From contig NZ_CP047020.1 of the NCBI RefSeq assembly GCF_009796285.1, forward strand, positions 3,472,001 to 3,536,000: DNA of 64,000 nt. Direction: 5' to 3'. Below are positions 23,726 to 33,571 of the stretch, piece by piece; the first letter of the stretch is position 1, and each line of letters opens with the position of its first letter. Below the pieces are notes generated by a model. That model saw only the letters and a list, made by a program, of their open reading frames with translations. It was not told the DNA's origin and made no database searches. The position numbers and the translations under genes were made by a program. The stretch comes from Streptomyces broussonetiae (lineage in GTDB: Bacteria; Actinomycetota; Actinomycetes; Streptomycetales; Streptomycetaceae).

Positions 23726-25293
23726 CCTGGCCCTAGGCGCTCGTTCAGATCCTGAATGTGGTCGCTCTCCCGCGCAATGCGGGCCAGCAGAGACGTCACC
23801 CACGCATCCGAGCGTGCAGCCTCCCCCAACGGTGGCGCCGGTTCCAGCAGGAGGGAGCGAAGTTGCAGATCAGCGACCGGAGCCAGGTAAATCTCTCGGG
23901 TCGTCTCCAACTGGGCATGCCCCAAAAGGTCCTGGACCATCCGCCAGGGGTCACCGTAGAGAAGCCGGAAATCCCGCCGTTCCTCCGCGCTGAGCCCCAA
24001 CTTCACGTCCATGACATGGTGCAGCACCACCAACATGTAAAGCGCAAAGGAGTGCCGGCACATGTGCGGCGTACACCACGGCGGCTCCTCCGTCACATTG
24101 CGGAGCTGGTCTTGGCAGCGTTGGGACGCCGAGCGAAAGACGTTCTCCCAGGATGCTGGGCGGAACGGCGTGCCGGACTCGTTCAGCCACAACCACAACG
24201 GCTCGGGCCCAAGCGGCCCCTCAGTGAAGTACGTCATCCGCTCGGCGATCGTCGCCTCGCCCAACGGCGTCTGCCCTTCACAACCGTCTTGGTCGATCCA
24301 GTGCAGTAGCCGTCGATGATGTCCGGTCTGGCGCACCACAAGGCGCATTGGCAAGCGATCGTACCGACCCTGGACCTGGGCTCGGCGAACGGTTAAGGCC
24401 CGAGTCGATTCCATGTACCCCTCAACGGCTGCGACGGCTGGCGCTGACACGTAAAAGGTGCGAGCCCTCTTGGACTTCGTCACTGCCCTGGCCAGACGGC
24501 CGTGATAATAGCGTCCACCCCCCAGCCGCACGCCAGGCACCTCAAGCGTCAGTAACGATGCTCCTTCGCCGAGCCGCATACCGGAGGAGAACAGCAGGTC
24601 AACGAAAGAAGTGTTGCGCTCCTCCAGTCGTCCCCTCCAGCCCGGGGTGATGATCCCGGCGGAGGTGTGTCCACGTAATCCGACATCGACCCATAAGCGA
24701 AACGCCCGAGGCGTCAACCAACGAACGTTGCTAGCCCTGGCCCCTTTTGCCCTTGCCGTCGGGACCTGCATAGCCTCTCCCCGACGGCCCATCACCGACC
24801 GCGTCTCAACAGGGCTATCCGTCATGTGCCCGTTCGTAACGGCCCACCGGTAGAGACGGGTCACCGCAGCCAATCCTCGGTTCCAACGCGAGGGTCCGAC
24901 CTTGCGCGGATTACGCGGGGAGCGAGTCCGCCAGTCCTCGAAGTCCCAAAGGTCATCCGCCGTGGCTTCGTTCCATGTCTTGCCCCGGCCCCAAAGGAAG
25001 TCGAAGAACACGCAGTAGTCCGAGGTGTAGTTGCGCTTAGTCTCGGCCTCCAGTCGCGCGAACGAAGAGCGGCACAAGTACACACTCAAAAGCTCGTCAA
25101 CCTGGCAGTCGGGAGACAGCAAGATCGGGTCACCGGGATGGATGCCCGTCTTCACCTCACGCGCTACCAAGTCGTCCCAGCCAGCCAAACCCGGCACTCG
25201 AACCGTGCAGACATCCCGCTCCTCGGGTACCCATACCACCCGCCAACCCACCACGAACCACCTCGCTGGATCTGCTTCAACACGTAGATCCAA
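23722..25293 (-). CDS. Tyrosine recombinase, first of the trio, starting in the right terminal repeat
   Basis: The 523-residue protein has a SAM-like core-binding region (residues about 75-150: YLCRSSFARLEAETKRNYTS) and a catalytic domain with GMRLGEGASLLTL (Arg), HMCRHSFALYML (H-x-x-R) and DLLGHAQLETTREIYL (GH and nucleophile Tyr). Start TTG 25,293 lies inside the right terminal inverted repeat; a later GTG is possible. Its stop overlaps the next gene. A promoter must lie in or beyond the element end, perhaps in comEC itself. Confidence 0.84.
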   Translation of the reverse strand: MDLRVEADPARWFVVGWRVVWVPEERDVCTVRVPGLAGWDDLVAREVKTGIHPGDPILLSPDCQVDELLSVYLCRSSFARLEAETKRNYTSDYCVFFDFLWGRGKTWNEATADDLWDFEDWRTRSPRNPRKVGPSRWNRGLAAVTRLYRWAVTNGHMTDSPVETRSVMGRRGEAMQVPTARAKGARASNVRWLTPRAFRLWVDVGLRGHTSAGIITPGWRGRLEERNTSFVDLLFSSGMRLGEGASLLTLEVPGVRLGGGRYYHGRLARAVTKSKRARTFYVSAPAVAAVEGYMESTRALTVRRAQVQGRYDRLPMRLVVRQTGHHRRLLHWIDQDGCEGQTPLGEATIAERMTYFTEGPLGPEPLWLWLNESGTPFRPASWENVFRSASQRCQDQLRNVTEEPPWCTPHMCRHSFALYMLVVLHHVMDVKLGLSAEERRDFRLLYGDPWRMVQDLLGHAQLETTREIYLAPVADLQLRSLLLEPAPPLGEAARSDAWVTSLLARIARESDHIQDLNERLGPG

Positions 25294-25304
25294 CAGGGAA
25301 GATG
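25275..25304 (-). repeat. Right terminal inverted repeat of the element
   Basis: Read on the minus strand, CATCTTCCCTGT (25,304-25,293) is followed 11 bases later by GTTGAAG (25,281-25,275). It mirrors the left end at 9,587-9,617. Confidence 0.8.
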
Positions 25305-27211
25305 AGGCACATCGCGAACCGCCAACCCGGCGGCGGCCAGCCCGTGATCACCCGGGTCAGCGGCGCCGGCCGCACCACCGCCACAAGAAGCACCAGCCCT
25401 AGCAGCCCGCACCACCACGGATGCCGCGCCAACCGGCGCCCGGCCAGGACGACACCCACGGTGACCGCCGCGAGCAGCAGCGCCCCCGGCCAGCTCCCCG
25501 GCCAGTCCACGCCCGACCCGGGCAGCGCCGCCCCCGCCCGGGCCACCCCGGCAATCCAGCGGGCCGGCCAACTCGCGCACCAGGCCAGCGCCTTGGCCAT
25601 CGGCATCGCCACGGGCGCCGCCGTCAGCGCCGCGAACCCCAGCACCGTCGCCGGTGCCACCGCCGCCTCGGCCAGCAGATTGCACGGCACCGCGACCAGG
25701 CTCACCCGGGCCGACAACACCGCCACGACCGGCGCGCACACCGCCTGCGCCGCGCCCGCCGCCGCCAGCGCCTCCGCGAGCCTCGGCGGCACCCCGCGCC
25801 GTCGCAGCGCCTCGCTCCAGCCCGGCGCCAGGACGAGCAGGGCGCCGGTGGCCAGCACGGAGAGGAGGAAGCCGTAACCGCGGGCCAGCCACGGGTCGTA
25901 GAGCACCAGCAGCAGGACGGCCGTGGCCAGGGCCGGGACCAGGGATCTGCGGCGCCCGGTGGCCAGTGCGAGCAGTGCGACCGCGCCGCAGCCGGCGGCC
26001 CGCAGGACGCTGGGGTCGGGCCGGCACACGACCACGAACCCCGCCGTGAGCACCGCGGCGGCCACGGCGGTCGCCCGCAGCGAGAGCCCCAGGAGCGGGG
26101 CCAGGCCGCGGCGCTCGGCCCGCTGGGCCAGCCCGGGCGGCCCGATGAGCAGCGCGAGCAGCACGGTGAGGTTGCTGCCCGACACGGCGAGCGTGTGGGC
26201 CAGGTCCGTCTCCTTGAACGCCTCGTCCAGCTCGGGTGTGATGCGCGCGGTGTCCCCGACGACCAGCCCGGGCAGCAGTGCCCGCGCGTCCCCCGGCAGG
26301 CCGTCCGTCGCCTCCCGCAGCCCGGCCCTGAGCCGCCCCGCCAGCCGTTGCGGCCCGCTCGGCCCCGCGACGATCCGCGGCCCCGGCCGGCCCCGCACCC
26401 GCAACACGGCCGCGCTCCGATCACCTCCCGTCAGTGCGGGCGCCAGCCGCCCGCCCACCATCAGCCGCGTGGACGGCAGCAACCCGAGCCAGCCGGCCTG
26501 CGCCTCGCGCGCCCGCCGGGCGACCGCCGCACCCTCCTCTTCCGAGCCGCTCCTCCGTCCGGCGCTCCCCTCCGGAGCCGGGACGTCCGCGTCGACGACC
26601 AGCAGAACGGGACTCCGGGTCCGCACCCGCCTGCCGTCCGGCCCCTCGACACTGCGCACCTCCGCCCGCGCCAGCACCGTCACGGGCGCCTCGTGATCGC
26701 CACGCACCCGTGGCCGGCTGCGCCAGGGATCACCGCTCACCTCGACCTCGGCGGTCACGCTCGCGTACCGCCGGGCCAGCTCGGGTACGGGCCCGCGCCG
26801 CACATCCGCCCCGTGCAGCCCGGCGGAGACGGCCGCCGCGGCGACACAGAGCAGCACGGCGGCGACCGAGGCCCGCACCCACGCGAACCGCCCGAGCGCC
26901 CGCGCGCCATGCCCCGGCTCCTCTGCCCCTGCGGCGCCACCGGCCCGTCTGCCTCGTCCACGCCGCACCGACAGCAGCCCGGCCCCACCCACCAGGCAGA
27001 CGACCGCGAGCGCGGCCGTCCAGCCCGCCGGTGCGTCCAGCGTCAGGGCCGCCGTGGCCCAGGCCGCGAGCGCGGGTGGCACCAGGCGCAGGTCCAGGGG
27101 CCCCGCCCGGTCGCCTCGCGGAGCCTCTCGTGCCTCGGGCAATACCTCTTGGACCTCGGGCCCACGGGCCGTGACGGCACCCGGTGGTCCGGCGCCGGTA
27201 GCGCTGCTCAT
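25277..27211 (-). pseudogene. comEC: comEC, 5' part: competence/membrane domain, truncated by the element
   Basis: The 644-residue frame is the first two thirds of ComEC/Rec2, the predicted DNA-uptake channel. It has several N-terminal membrane segments, an OB-like region with RLMVGGRLAPALTG, then the competence domain (DGLPGDARALLPGLVVGDTA, DLAHTLAVSGSNLTVLLALL, helices up to TRVITGWPPPGWRF). It runs into the element at about 25,305 after FAMC and ends after nine foreign codons. The lactamase domain is 15.7 kb away at 9.0-9.6 kb. ATG 27,211 overlaps the comEA stop (ATGA). A membrane-only remnant could still be made, but DNA uptake by the normal protein is unlikely. Confidence 0.92.
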
Positions 27212-28362
27212 GGCCGTACCAGGTCGCGCAGATCGGTGAAACGGCGGTCGCCGATGCCGTTGACCTCACGCAGCTCGTCCACCGAGCGGAAACCACCGTG
27301 CTGGGTGCGGTAGTCGATGATGTGCCGGGCCAGCACCGGGCCGACTCCGGGCAGGCTGTCGAGCTGGTCCACCGTGGCCGTGTTGAGAGAGACCGGAGCC
27401 GCGGGGGCCGTGCCCGCAGCTCCAGCGGCCGCTTCGCCGGGCGGGCCGGGTGGGGCCACCGCGCCGACGGGTGTGCCGACGAGGACCTGTTCGCCATCGG
27501 CCAGGAAGCGGGCCTGGTTGAGCCCTTCGGTGCTGACGCCCGGGCGGACACCGCCGGCCGCCCGCAGCGCGTCGGCCACCCGGGAGCCGGCCGGAAGCCG
27601 CCGGAGCCCCGGATTCCGGACCTTGCCGCTGACGTCCACGACGATCTCCCCGCCCGGCGCCGCCGGGGTACGCCCGCCCGCACCGGCCTTGGCGTCTTCG
27701 CTCCTCTTGACGTACGGCGCCTCGGCACGCACCACTTGGGGGGCTCGCACGGACTCGGTCCGCCCGGCCCAGAAGTGCTGCACGGCAAACACGGCGGCGA
27801 CCACGAGCACCACGGCGAGCGCCACGACTCCCCGTCGCTCCACCCCGCACCGCGTCTGCAACCACACCGGCATCCGCTCCCGCAGCGCGGGCGCCACCCG
27901 ATCCCGCCAGCCGAGGGCACCGGGGCCCGGGGGCTGGCGCGGCTCCGCGGGCTCCAGCAGCCCCGACGACTCCGGCGGCTCCAGCGACTCCGGCGGCGCC
28001 ATCCAGTGGGCCGTATCGGCCGGTTGGGGGACGAGCGGCGTGGTGACGGCGGCGCCCTCGGCCCTCGCCGGGATCAACCCGGATGCCGGACCCGTCATCG
28101 TCGCCGTATTCGCAACCGCTGCTGTTGGCGTCGCGGTCGCAGGCGCCGACGGCCCCTCCCCCATCGGTGGTGCGTTTCCCAGCTCCCCGCACCGCACTCC
28201 ACGTTCGCCGAAGAGCAGCTCCGCCCGGCGGCGCACTTCGTCCGCCGGTGCAGGCCGGCGGTGGCGGGTGCGACGGCGGTATCGGACCCGGCCGTCCGAG
28301 GCGGGCCCACGTCCGGGACCGCTGCCGGCAGAGGCGATGCGTGTACGTGATCGAAGTGCCAT
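27208..28362 (-). CDS. comEA: ComEA-like DNA-binding competence protein
   Basis: The 384-residue protein has a long Arg/Pro-rich N-terminal region, one membrane segment near residue 190 (GVVALAVVLVVAAVFAVQHF), an SLBB domain (VDVSGKVRNPGLRRLPAGSR) and a C-terminal helix-hairpin-helix pair (SLNTATVDQLDSLPGVGPVLA, ELREVNGIGDRRF) that binds DNA. ATG 28,362 (MALRSRTRIAS) is the better start; the frame extends to 28,380. It overlaps comEC by ATGA. With comEC split, its classical partner is lost. Confidence 0.9.
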   Translation of the reverse strand: MALRSRTRIASAGSGPGRGPASDGRVRYRRRTRHRRPAPADEVRRRAELLFGERGVRCGELGNAPPMGEGPSAPATATPTAAVANTATMTGPASGLIPARAEGAAVTTPLVPQPADTAHWMAPPESLEPPESSGLLEPAEPRQPPGPGALGWRDRVAPALRERMPVWLQTRCGVERRGVVALAVVLVVAAVFAVQHFWAGRTESVRAPQVVRAEAPYVKRSEDAKAGAGGRTPAAPGGEIVVDVSGKVRNPGLRRLPAGSRVADALRAAGGVRPGVSTEGLNQARFLADGEQVLVGTPVGAVAPPGPPGEAAAGAAGTAPAAPVSLNTATVDQLDSLPGVGPVLARHIIDYRTQHGGFRSVDELREVNGIGDRRFTDLRDLVRP

Positions 28363-28463
28363 GCGACGAGGATGGGACATCCTGCCGATTCGCGATGATC
28401 ATGCTCAATTTCCGGGAATTACCGCCCGGTTGTGGAAAACCCCGTCACCCGTACGAGCGGAAA

Positions 28464-29309
28464 TCAGCGGGGCGAGACCACCGCACCCAGCAGCCCGGGA
28501 CCGGTGTGCGCCCCGATCACCGCTCCGACCTCGCTGACATGCAGGTCGGCCAGACCCGGCACCCTTGCCCGCAGCCGGTCGGCGAGCGCGGCAGCACGGT
28601 CGGGGGCGGCGAGGTGGTGGACGGCGATGTCGACCTCGGCACTGCCCGCCCGCTCGGCGGCGATCTCCTCCAGGCGCGCGATGGCCCGGGACGCCGTACG
28701 GACCTTCTCGAGCAGCTCGATACGGCCACCGTCCAGCTGGAGCAGGGGTTTGACGGCGAGCGCGGAACCGAGGAGTGCCTGGGCGGCTCCGATTCGACCG
28801 CCACGGCGCAGATAGTCCAGGGTGTCGACGTAGAAGTAGGCGGACGTGCCCGCAGCGCGCTTCTCGGCGGCTGTGACGGCCTCGTCCACCGTGCCGCCGG
28901 CCTCCGCGGTCACGGCCGCGGCGAGCGCGCAGAAACCGAGGGCCATCGCGACCATCCCGGTGTCCACCACCCGCACCGGCACCGCTGCCTCACGCGCCGC
29001 GAGGACCGCCGCATCGTAGGTGCCGGACAACTCGGCGGACAGATGCAGGGAGACGATGCCGCTCGCGCCGGATTCGGCGACCCTGCGGTAGGTCTCCGCG
29101 AACACCTCGGGACTCGGGCGGGACGTCGTCACGGGCCGGCGCTTCTGCAGTGCCTGGGCAAGCGAGCGGGTCGAGATCTCGGTGCCCTCTTCGAGCGCCT
29201 CGTCGCCGAGGACCACGGTCAGGGGTACCGCTGTGATGCCGTGGCGCTCCATCGTCCTGGACGGCAGGTAGGCCGTTGAATCGGTGACGATCGCGACATG
29301 GCGGGACAT
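28464..29309 (-). CDS. DegV-family fatty-acid-binding protein
   Basis: The 281-residue protein begins VAIVTDSTAYLPSRTMERHG, the typical DegV opening, and has TSRPSPEVFAETYRRVAESG followed by IVSLHLSAELSGTYDAAVLA, the lipid-pocket signature. DegV/FakB proteins bind a fatty acid and present it to a fatty-acid kinase; the kinase gene is not here. Its position upstream of comEA on the same strand is conserved in Streptomyces. Confidence 0.92.
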   Translation of the reverse strand: MSRHVAIVTDSTAYLPSRTMERHGITAVPLTVVLGDEALEEGTEISTRSLAQALQKRRPVTTSRPSPEVFAETYRRVAESGASGIVSLHLSAELSGTYDAAVLAAREAAVPVRVVDTGMVAMALGFCALAAAVTAEAGGTVDEAVTAAEKRAAGTSAYFYVDTLDYLRRGGRIGAAQALLGSALAVKPLLQLDGGRIELLEKVRTASRAIARLEEIAAERAGSAEVDIAVHHLAAPDRAAALADRLRARVPGLADLHVSEVGAVIGAHTGPGLLGAVVSPR

Positions 29310-29381
29310 GAGCTGGAGGTTACCTGCCGTAGCCCTCGCGCGGCAGCCCGGCCCCTGCGTAACGGGAACGGAGCGGTCCGC

Positions 29382-30113
29382 TCAGGCGGTGCTCTCGGGG
29401 CGCGGCTTCTTCTGCCACGGGTAGGCGAGGCGGCGCGACGGCGGGGTGATCGCCTGGGGAGCAGGCTCCTCGGCAGGCCGGGGGCCGGGGGCCCACGACT
29501 GGGTGTGCTGCGCCGCCCGGTCCTCGGTCGCACCGGCGTCGGGCCACTGCGGTGCCTGGGCAGGCCCGGCCGGGGTCCAGTGGCGCAGGGCGTCCGCCTC
29601 GATGTCGATCTGATCGCTGAGGGCGCCGAGATCGTCGTCGGTGAACTGGCGCGCGCGGTCGCGCACGGCCCAACGCAGGGAGTTCGCGGACTTGGTGATG
29701 CGCTCGGTGCGGCCGCGCAGCTCGGCCAGTCGGGCCCCGACCTCGGCCCGGTCGGGCTCGGTCTCCAGGCGCCTGAGGTCTGCGTCCAGCTGGTGTCCGT
29801 GCACGTTGAGGCGCTCGAAGAGACCGAGGGACTCCTTCAGCGACTCGTCCTCGGCGATCCCTGTGCGCAACGCGTCCTGGGTGGCACGCATCGACGTGCG
29901 CAGTGCCAGCCGCAACTCGGCGATCTCGGCGGAAGGGCCGATCTGGACGATGGATTTCGCACGCAGGGTGTGGTCCTCGACCGTGCGGCGGGCCTGCTCG
30001 ATCGTCCGGTCCACTCCGCGCTTGGCGGCGCCGACCGCCTTCACCGTGGCGTACGCGCCGAGGCCGATGAACAGCAGGAAGAGCAGGGCGAACACGGCGA
30101 TCACTGCTTCCAT
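29382..30113 (-). CDS. Single-pass membrane protein with coiled coil
   Basis: The 243-residue protein starts MEAVIAVFALLFLLFIGLGA, one N-terminal membrane helix with a short outside part, and then continues as charged helices (KRGVDRTIEQARRTVEDHT, RLAELRGRTERITKSANSL) that look like a coiled coil. The last 70 residues are Pro/Ala/Gln-rich. It lies between leuS and degV as in other Streptomyces. I know of no function. Confidence 0.8.
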   Translation of the reverse strand: MEAVIAVFALLFLLFIGLGAYATVKAVGAAKRGVDRTIEQARRTVEDHTLRAKSIVQIGPSAEIAELRLALRTSMRATQDALRTGIAEDESLKESLGLFERLNVHGHQLDADLRRLETEPDRAEVGARLAELRGRTERITKSANSLRWAVRDRARQFTDDDLGALSDQIDIEADALRHWTPAGPAQAPQWPDAGATEDRAAQHTQSWAPGPRPAEEPAPQAITPPSRRLAYPWQKKPRPESTA

Positions 30114-30265
30114 GACGCTCCTCCTCCGGCTGATGCGGCCTGCGCCGCTGCGCTTTCCACAGTAAACGCAGCAGGCAGGCCCGGAGTTCCGGAAGAACCC
30201 CGAACCTGCCCCGAATCTGCCCGTAGGGGACTAACCCGATCCCCATCGCGGCCGGTGTCCGCTCG

Positions 30266-33148
30266 TCACGCCGTAACGATGTTCACCAGCTTCGGCGCGC
30301 GCACGATCACCTTGCGGATGTCCGCGCCGCCCAGCGCCGCGACGACCTTCTCGTCGGACAGGGCTGCCTTCTCCAGCTCCTCCTCGGAGATGGCCGGCGG
30401 CACCTCCAGGCGAGCCTTGACCTTGCCCTTGATCTGCACGACGCAGGTCACGGTCTCGTCGACCACGTACTGGGGGTCGGCAACCGGGAAGTCCCTGTGC
30501 ACGACGGAGTCGGTACGGCCCAGCTTGCGCCACAGCTCCTCGGCGATGTGCGGGGCCAGCGGGGCGACCATCAGCACCAGCGGCTCGGCGACCGAGCGCG
30601 GCACCGCGGCACCGGCCTTGGTCAGGTGGTTGTTCAGCTCGGTGACCTTGGCGATCGCCGTGTTGAAGCGCAGGCCCTCCAGGTCCTGGCGGACGCCGTC
30701 GACGGCCTTGTGCAGGGCGCGCAGCGTGTCCTCGTCGGGCGCCTCGTCCACCACCGTCAGCTCGCCGGTGTTCTCGTCGACGATGTTGCGCCACAGCCGC
30801 TGCAGCAGCCGGAACTGGCCCACCACCGCGCGCGTGTCCCACGGGCGGGAGACGTCCAGCGGGCCCATCGCCATCTCGTACAGGCGCAGGGTGTCGGCAC
30901 CGTACTCGGCGCAGATCTCGTCCGGAGTCACCGCGTTCTTCAGGGACTTGCCCATCTTGCCCAGCAGACGGCTGACCTGCTCGCCCTGGTAGTAGTAGGC
31001 GCCGTCGCGCTCCTCCACCTCGGCGGCCGGCACCGCGATGCCGCGGCTGTCGCGGTAGACGTAGGCCTGGATCATGCCCTGGTTGAACAGCTTGTGGAAC
31101 GGCTCCGCGGAGGAGACGTGCCCCAGGTCGTACAGGACCTTGGACCAGAAGCGCGCGTACAGCAGGTGCAGCACGGCGTGCTCGGCGCCGCCCACGTACA
31201 GGTCGACACCGCCGTGCGGCTGACCCTCGCGCGGGCCCATCCAGTACTGCTCGATCTCGGGGTCGACCAGCTTCTGGTCGTTGTGCGGGTCCAGGTAGCG
31301 GAACTCGTACCAGCAGGAACCGGCCCAGTTGGGCATGGTGTTGGTCTCGCGGCGGTACTTCTTCGGCCCGTCGCCCAGGTCCAGGGTGACGTTGACCCAT
31401 TCCTCGTTGCGCGACAGCGGCGTCTCGGGCTGGGTGTCCGCGTCGTCCGGATCGAAGGTGCGCGGGCTGTAGTCCTCGACCTCGGGCAGCTCCAGCGGCA
31501 GCATCGACTCGGGCAGCGGGTGGGCGACGCCGTCCTCGTCGTAGACGATCGGGAAGGGCTCGCCCCAGTAGCGCTGACGGCTGAACAGCCAGTCGCGCAG
31601 GCGGAAGTTGACGGTGCCCTCGCCGATGCCCTTGCCCTGCAGCCACTCGGTGACGCGGGCCTTGGCCTCGGCGACGCCCAGCCCGTCCAGGGAGACCTCG
31701 TCGGTCGTCGAGCCGACGATCCTCGCGTCGTACGAGACGAACGCGTCGTCCCAGGCCGTGGTGTCGGTGCCACGGCCGTCGGACGGCTGGACCACGCAGC
31801 GGATCGGCAGCTCGAAGGCGCGCGCGAAGGCGAAGTCACGCGTGTCGTGCGCCGGGACGGCCATGATCGCGCCGGTGCCGTAGCCCATCAGGACGTAGTC
31901 GGCGATGAAGACCGGGATCTGCTCCCCGGTGACCGGGTTGGTGGCGTACGCGCCGATGAAGACGCCGGTCTTGTCCTTGGCCTCGGCCTGACGCTCGACG
32001 TCGGACTTCGAGGCGGCCTGCGCGCGGTAGGCGGCGACGGCCTCGGCGGGCGTGCCGTGGCCGCCGGTCCACACCTCGTGCGTGCCCTCGGGCCAGGCCT
32101 CGGGGGTGAACTTCTCGACCAGAGGGTGCTCGGGGGCCAGCACCATGTAGGTGGCACCGAACAGGGTGTCCTGGCGGGTGGTGAAGACCGTGATGTGCTC
32201 GCCGTCGATCGGGAAGTCGATGCGGGCGCCTTCGCTGCGGCCGATCCAGTTGCGCTGCTGCAGCTTGATGGCCTCGGGCCAGTCCAGCTCCTCCAGGTCC
32301 TCCAGCAGCCGGTCGGCGTAGGCGGTGATGCGCATGTTCCACTGGCGCAGCTTGGCCTTGAAGACCGGGAAGTTGCCGCGCTCGGAGCGGCCCTCGGCGG
32401 TGACCTCCTCGTTGGCCAGCACGGTGCCCAGGCCCGGGCACCAGTTCACGGGGGCTTCGGAGGCGTAGGCCAGGCGGTACTCGCCCAGGACGTCGGCGCG
32501 CTCGGCGGTGTTCAGCTCGCTCCACGCGCGCGTGGTGCCCGGAATCGCACGCTCACCGGACTCGAACTGGGCGATCAGCTCGGAGATCGGGCGGGCGCTG
32601 CGCGCCTCCTCGTCGTACCAGGAGTTGAAGATCTGCAGGAAGATCCACTGGGTCCACTTGTAGTAGTCCGGCTCGATCGTGGCGAACGACCGGCGCTTGT
32701 CGTGGCCCAGACCCAGCCGGCGCAGCTGGGACTTCATGTTCTCGATGTTGGCTTCGGTGGAGACGCGCGGGTGCGTGCCGGTCTGCACGGCGTACTGCTC
32801 GGCGGGCAGGCCGAAGGCGTCGAAGCCCAGGGTGTGCAGGACGTTGTGGCCGGTCATGCGCTGGAACCGGGCGTAGACGTCGGTGGCGATGTAACCCAGC
32901 GGGTGGCCGACGTGCAGGCCCGCTCCGGAGGGGTACGGGAACATGTCCATGATGAACTTCTTGGGCCTGGCGACCAGCTCGGGGTCCCCCGCCAGGTCAC
33001 CCTTGGGGTTCGGCGCCGCGTAGGTGCCGTCGGCGTCCCAGAAGTCCTGCCAGCGTGCCTCGATCTCGGCCGCCATGGCAGCCGTGTAGCGGTGCGGCGC
33101 TGCTTCCGCCGACGCGGCGGCGGCAGCAGCGGGGTTCGTCTCGCTCAT
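30266..33148 (-). CDS. leuS: Leucyl-tRNA synthetase
   Basis: The 960-residue class I enzyme charges tRNA-Leu. It has the HIGH box as HVGH ([20 protein letters not shown], residue about 75), the CP1 editing domain with [11 protein letters not shown] and [19 protein letters not shown] (editing Asp), and the KMSKS box as KMGKS ([13 protein letters not shown]). The C-terminal end PKLVNIVTA is standard. I chose ATG 33,148 ([16 protein letters not shown]); the frame extends upstream through the leader hairpin without support. Upstream lies a leucine attenuator. Confidence 0.98.
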   Translation of the reverse strand: MSETNPAAAAAASAEAAPHRYTAAMAAEIEARWQDFWDADGTYAAPNPKGDLAGDPELVARPKKFIMDMFPYPSGAGLHVGHPLGYIATDVYARFQRMTGHNVLHTLGFDAFGLPAEQYAVQTGTHPRVSTEANIENMKSQLRRLGLGHDKRRSFATIEPDYYKWTQWIFLQIFNSWYDEEARSARPISELIAQFESGERAIPGTTRAWSELNTAERADVLGEYRLAYASEAPVNWCPGLGTVLANEEVTAEGRSERGNFPVFKAKLRQWNMRITAYADRLLEDLEELDWPEAIKLQQRNWIGRSEGARIDFPIDGEHITVFTTRQDTLFGATYMVLAPEHPLVEKFTPEAWPEGTHEVWTGGHGTPAEAVAAYRAQAASKSDVERQAEAKDKTGVFIGAYATNPVTGEQIPVFIADYVLMGYGTGAIMAVPAHDTRDFAFARAFELPIRCVVQPSDGRGTDTTAWDDAFVSYDARIVGSTTDEVSLDGLGVAEAKARVTEWLQGKGIGEGTVNFRLRDWLFSRQRYWGEPFPIVYDEDGVAHPLPESMLPLELPEVEDYSPRTFDPDDADTQPETPLSRNEEWVNVTLDLGDGPKKYRRETNTMPNWAGSCWYEFRYLDPHNDQKLVDPEIEQYWMGPREGQPHGGVDLYVGGAEHAVLHLLYARFWSKVLYDLGHVSSAEPFHKLFNQGMIQAYVYRDSRGIAVPAAEVEERDGAYYYQGEQVSRLLGKMGKSLKNAVTPDEICAEYGADTLRLYEMAMGPLDVSRPWDTRAVVGQFRLLQRLWRNIVDENTGELTVVDEAPDEDTLRALHKAVDGVRQDLEGLRFNTAIAKVTELNNHLTKAGAAVPRSVAEPLVLMVAPLAPHIAEELWRKLGRTDSVVHRDFPVADPQYVVDETVTCVVQIKGKVKARLEVPPAISEEELEKAALSDEKVVAALGGADIRKVIVRAPKLVNIVTA

Positions 33149-33188
33149 GATCCTCAAAGCTCCATCGATCGTCTCTGCCTGCGGAAAT

Positions 33189-33213
33189 GAAAAAGCCCCT
33201 CGCACAGGAGGGG
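33189..33213 (-). terminator. Intrinsic terminator in the leuS leader (attenuator)
   Basis: On the minus strand CCCCTC-loop-GAGGGG (arms 33,213-33,208 and 33,201-33,196) is followed by CTTTTTC. It ends 41 bases before the leuS start and lies downstream of a short leader peptide, so it likely attenuates leuS. Confidence 0.82.
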
Positions 33214-33261
33214 ACGCCGCGCCGATGCCGACCTCACGGGTACGACCGGGGTCGGTACTGA

Positions 33262-33300
33262 TCAGCGCGGCCCGCTAAGCAGAAGGCGTACGGCACGCAT
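33262..33300 (-). CDS. Leader peptide of leuS with three Leu codons
   Basis: ATG 33,300 opens a 12-codon frame, [12 protein letters not shown], with consecutive CTT CTG CTT leucine codons followed by a TGA. Downstream RNA can fold into an arm pair GCCGCGC/GCGCGGC and then the terminator at 33,189-33,213. This is the layout of ribosome-mediated attenuation: stalling at Leu codons when charged tRNA-Leu is scarce would favour an alternative fold and leuS expression. The ribosome site is weak. Confidence 0.7.
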   Translation of the reverse strand: MRAVRLLLSGPR

Positions 33301-33571
33301 GGCGTTAGGGTACCGCAGGCCCTGAGCGAGCCGCGACGGCCTTGAGCAAGCCGCGACGCGCGTCCGTATCCCTTGTGGACATGCCAGGAACTCCCGCCAG
33401 AACTGAACCAAGGTCAAAAATTACTTCGCGTATCGTCCACTAAGGGACATCGCCCTAGTCATATTGCCCGTTGATAACAACGCAATAACTCAAACCCCGT
33501 ACCGATCGGTATGGCGCCACTTAGAGTTCGGCAGCGGGACCGCTTTCCCGAAACTGCTCGGAGTTGCCCCC

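Larger units (their letters stand above)
9587..25304. mobile_element. 15.7-kb three-recombinase element inserted in comEC, carrying defence genes
   Basis: comEC is split exactly at these positions: the membrane part stops after GWRFAMC at 25,305 and the lactamase part resumes with DVGQGDATVL at 9,586. Both ends start with CATCTTCCCTGT in inverted orientation and share GTTGAAG a few bases inside. Three overlapping recombinase genes and a TnpC-like gene run from the right end inwards (19,450-25,293), the set-up of Tn554-like and recombinase-in-trio elements. The cargo (10,247-19,162) includes a nuclease module, a Gabija-like system and a PIN protein. Exact borders are uncertain by a few bases because the uninterrupted target is not available. 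Confidence 0.85.

Noticed and set aside
33189..33300. T-box riboswitch upstream of leuS
   Set aside because: No GGTGG antiterminator bulge or specifier loop is visible; the Leu codon run and terminator fit a leader-peptide attenuator better.
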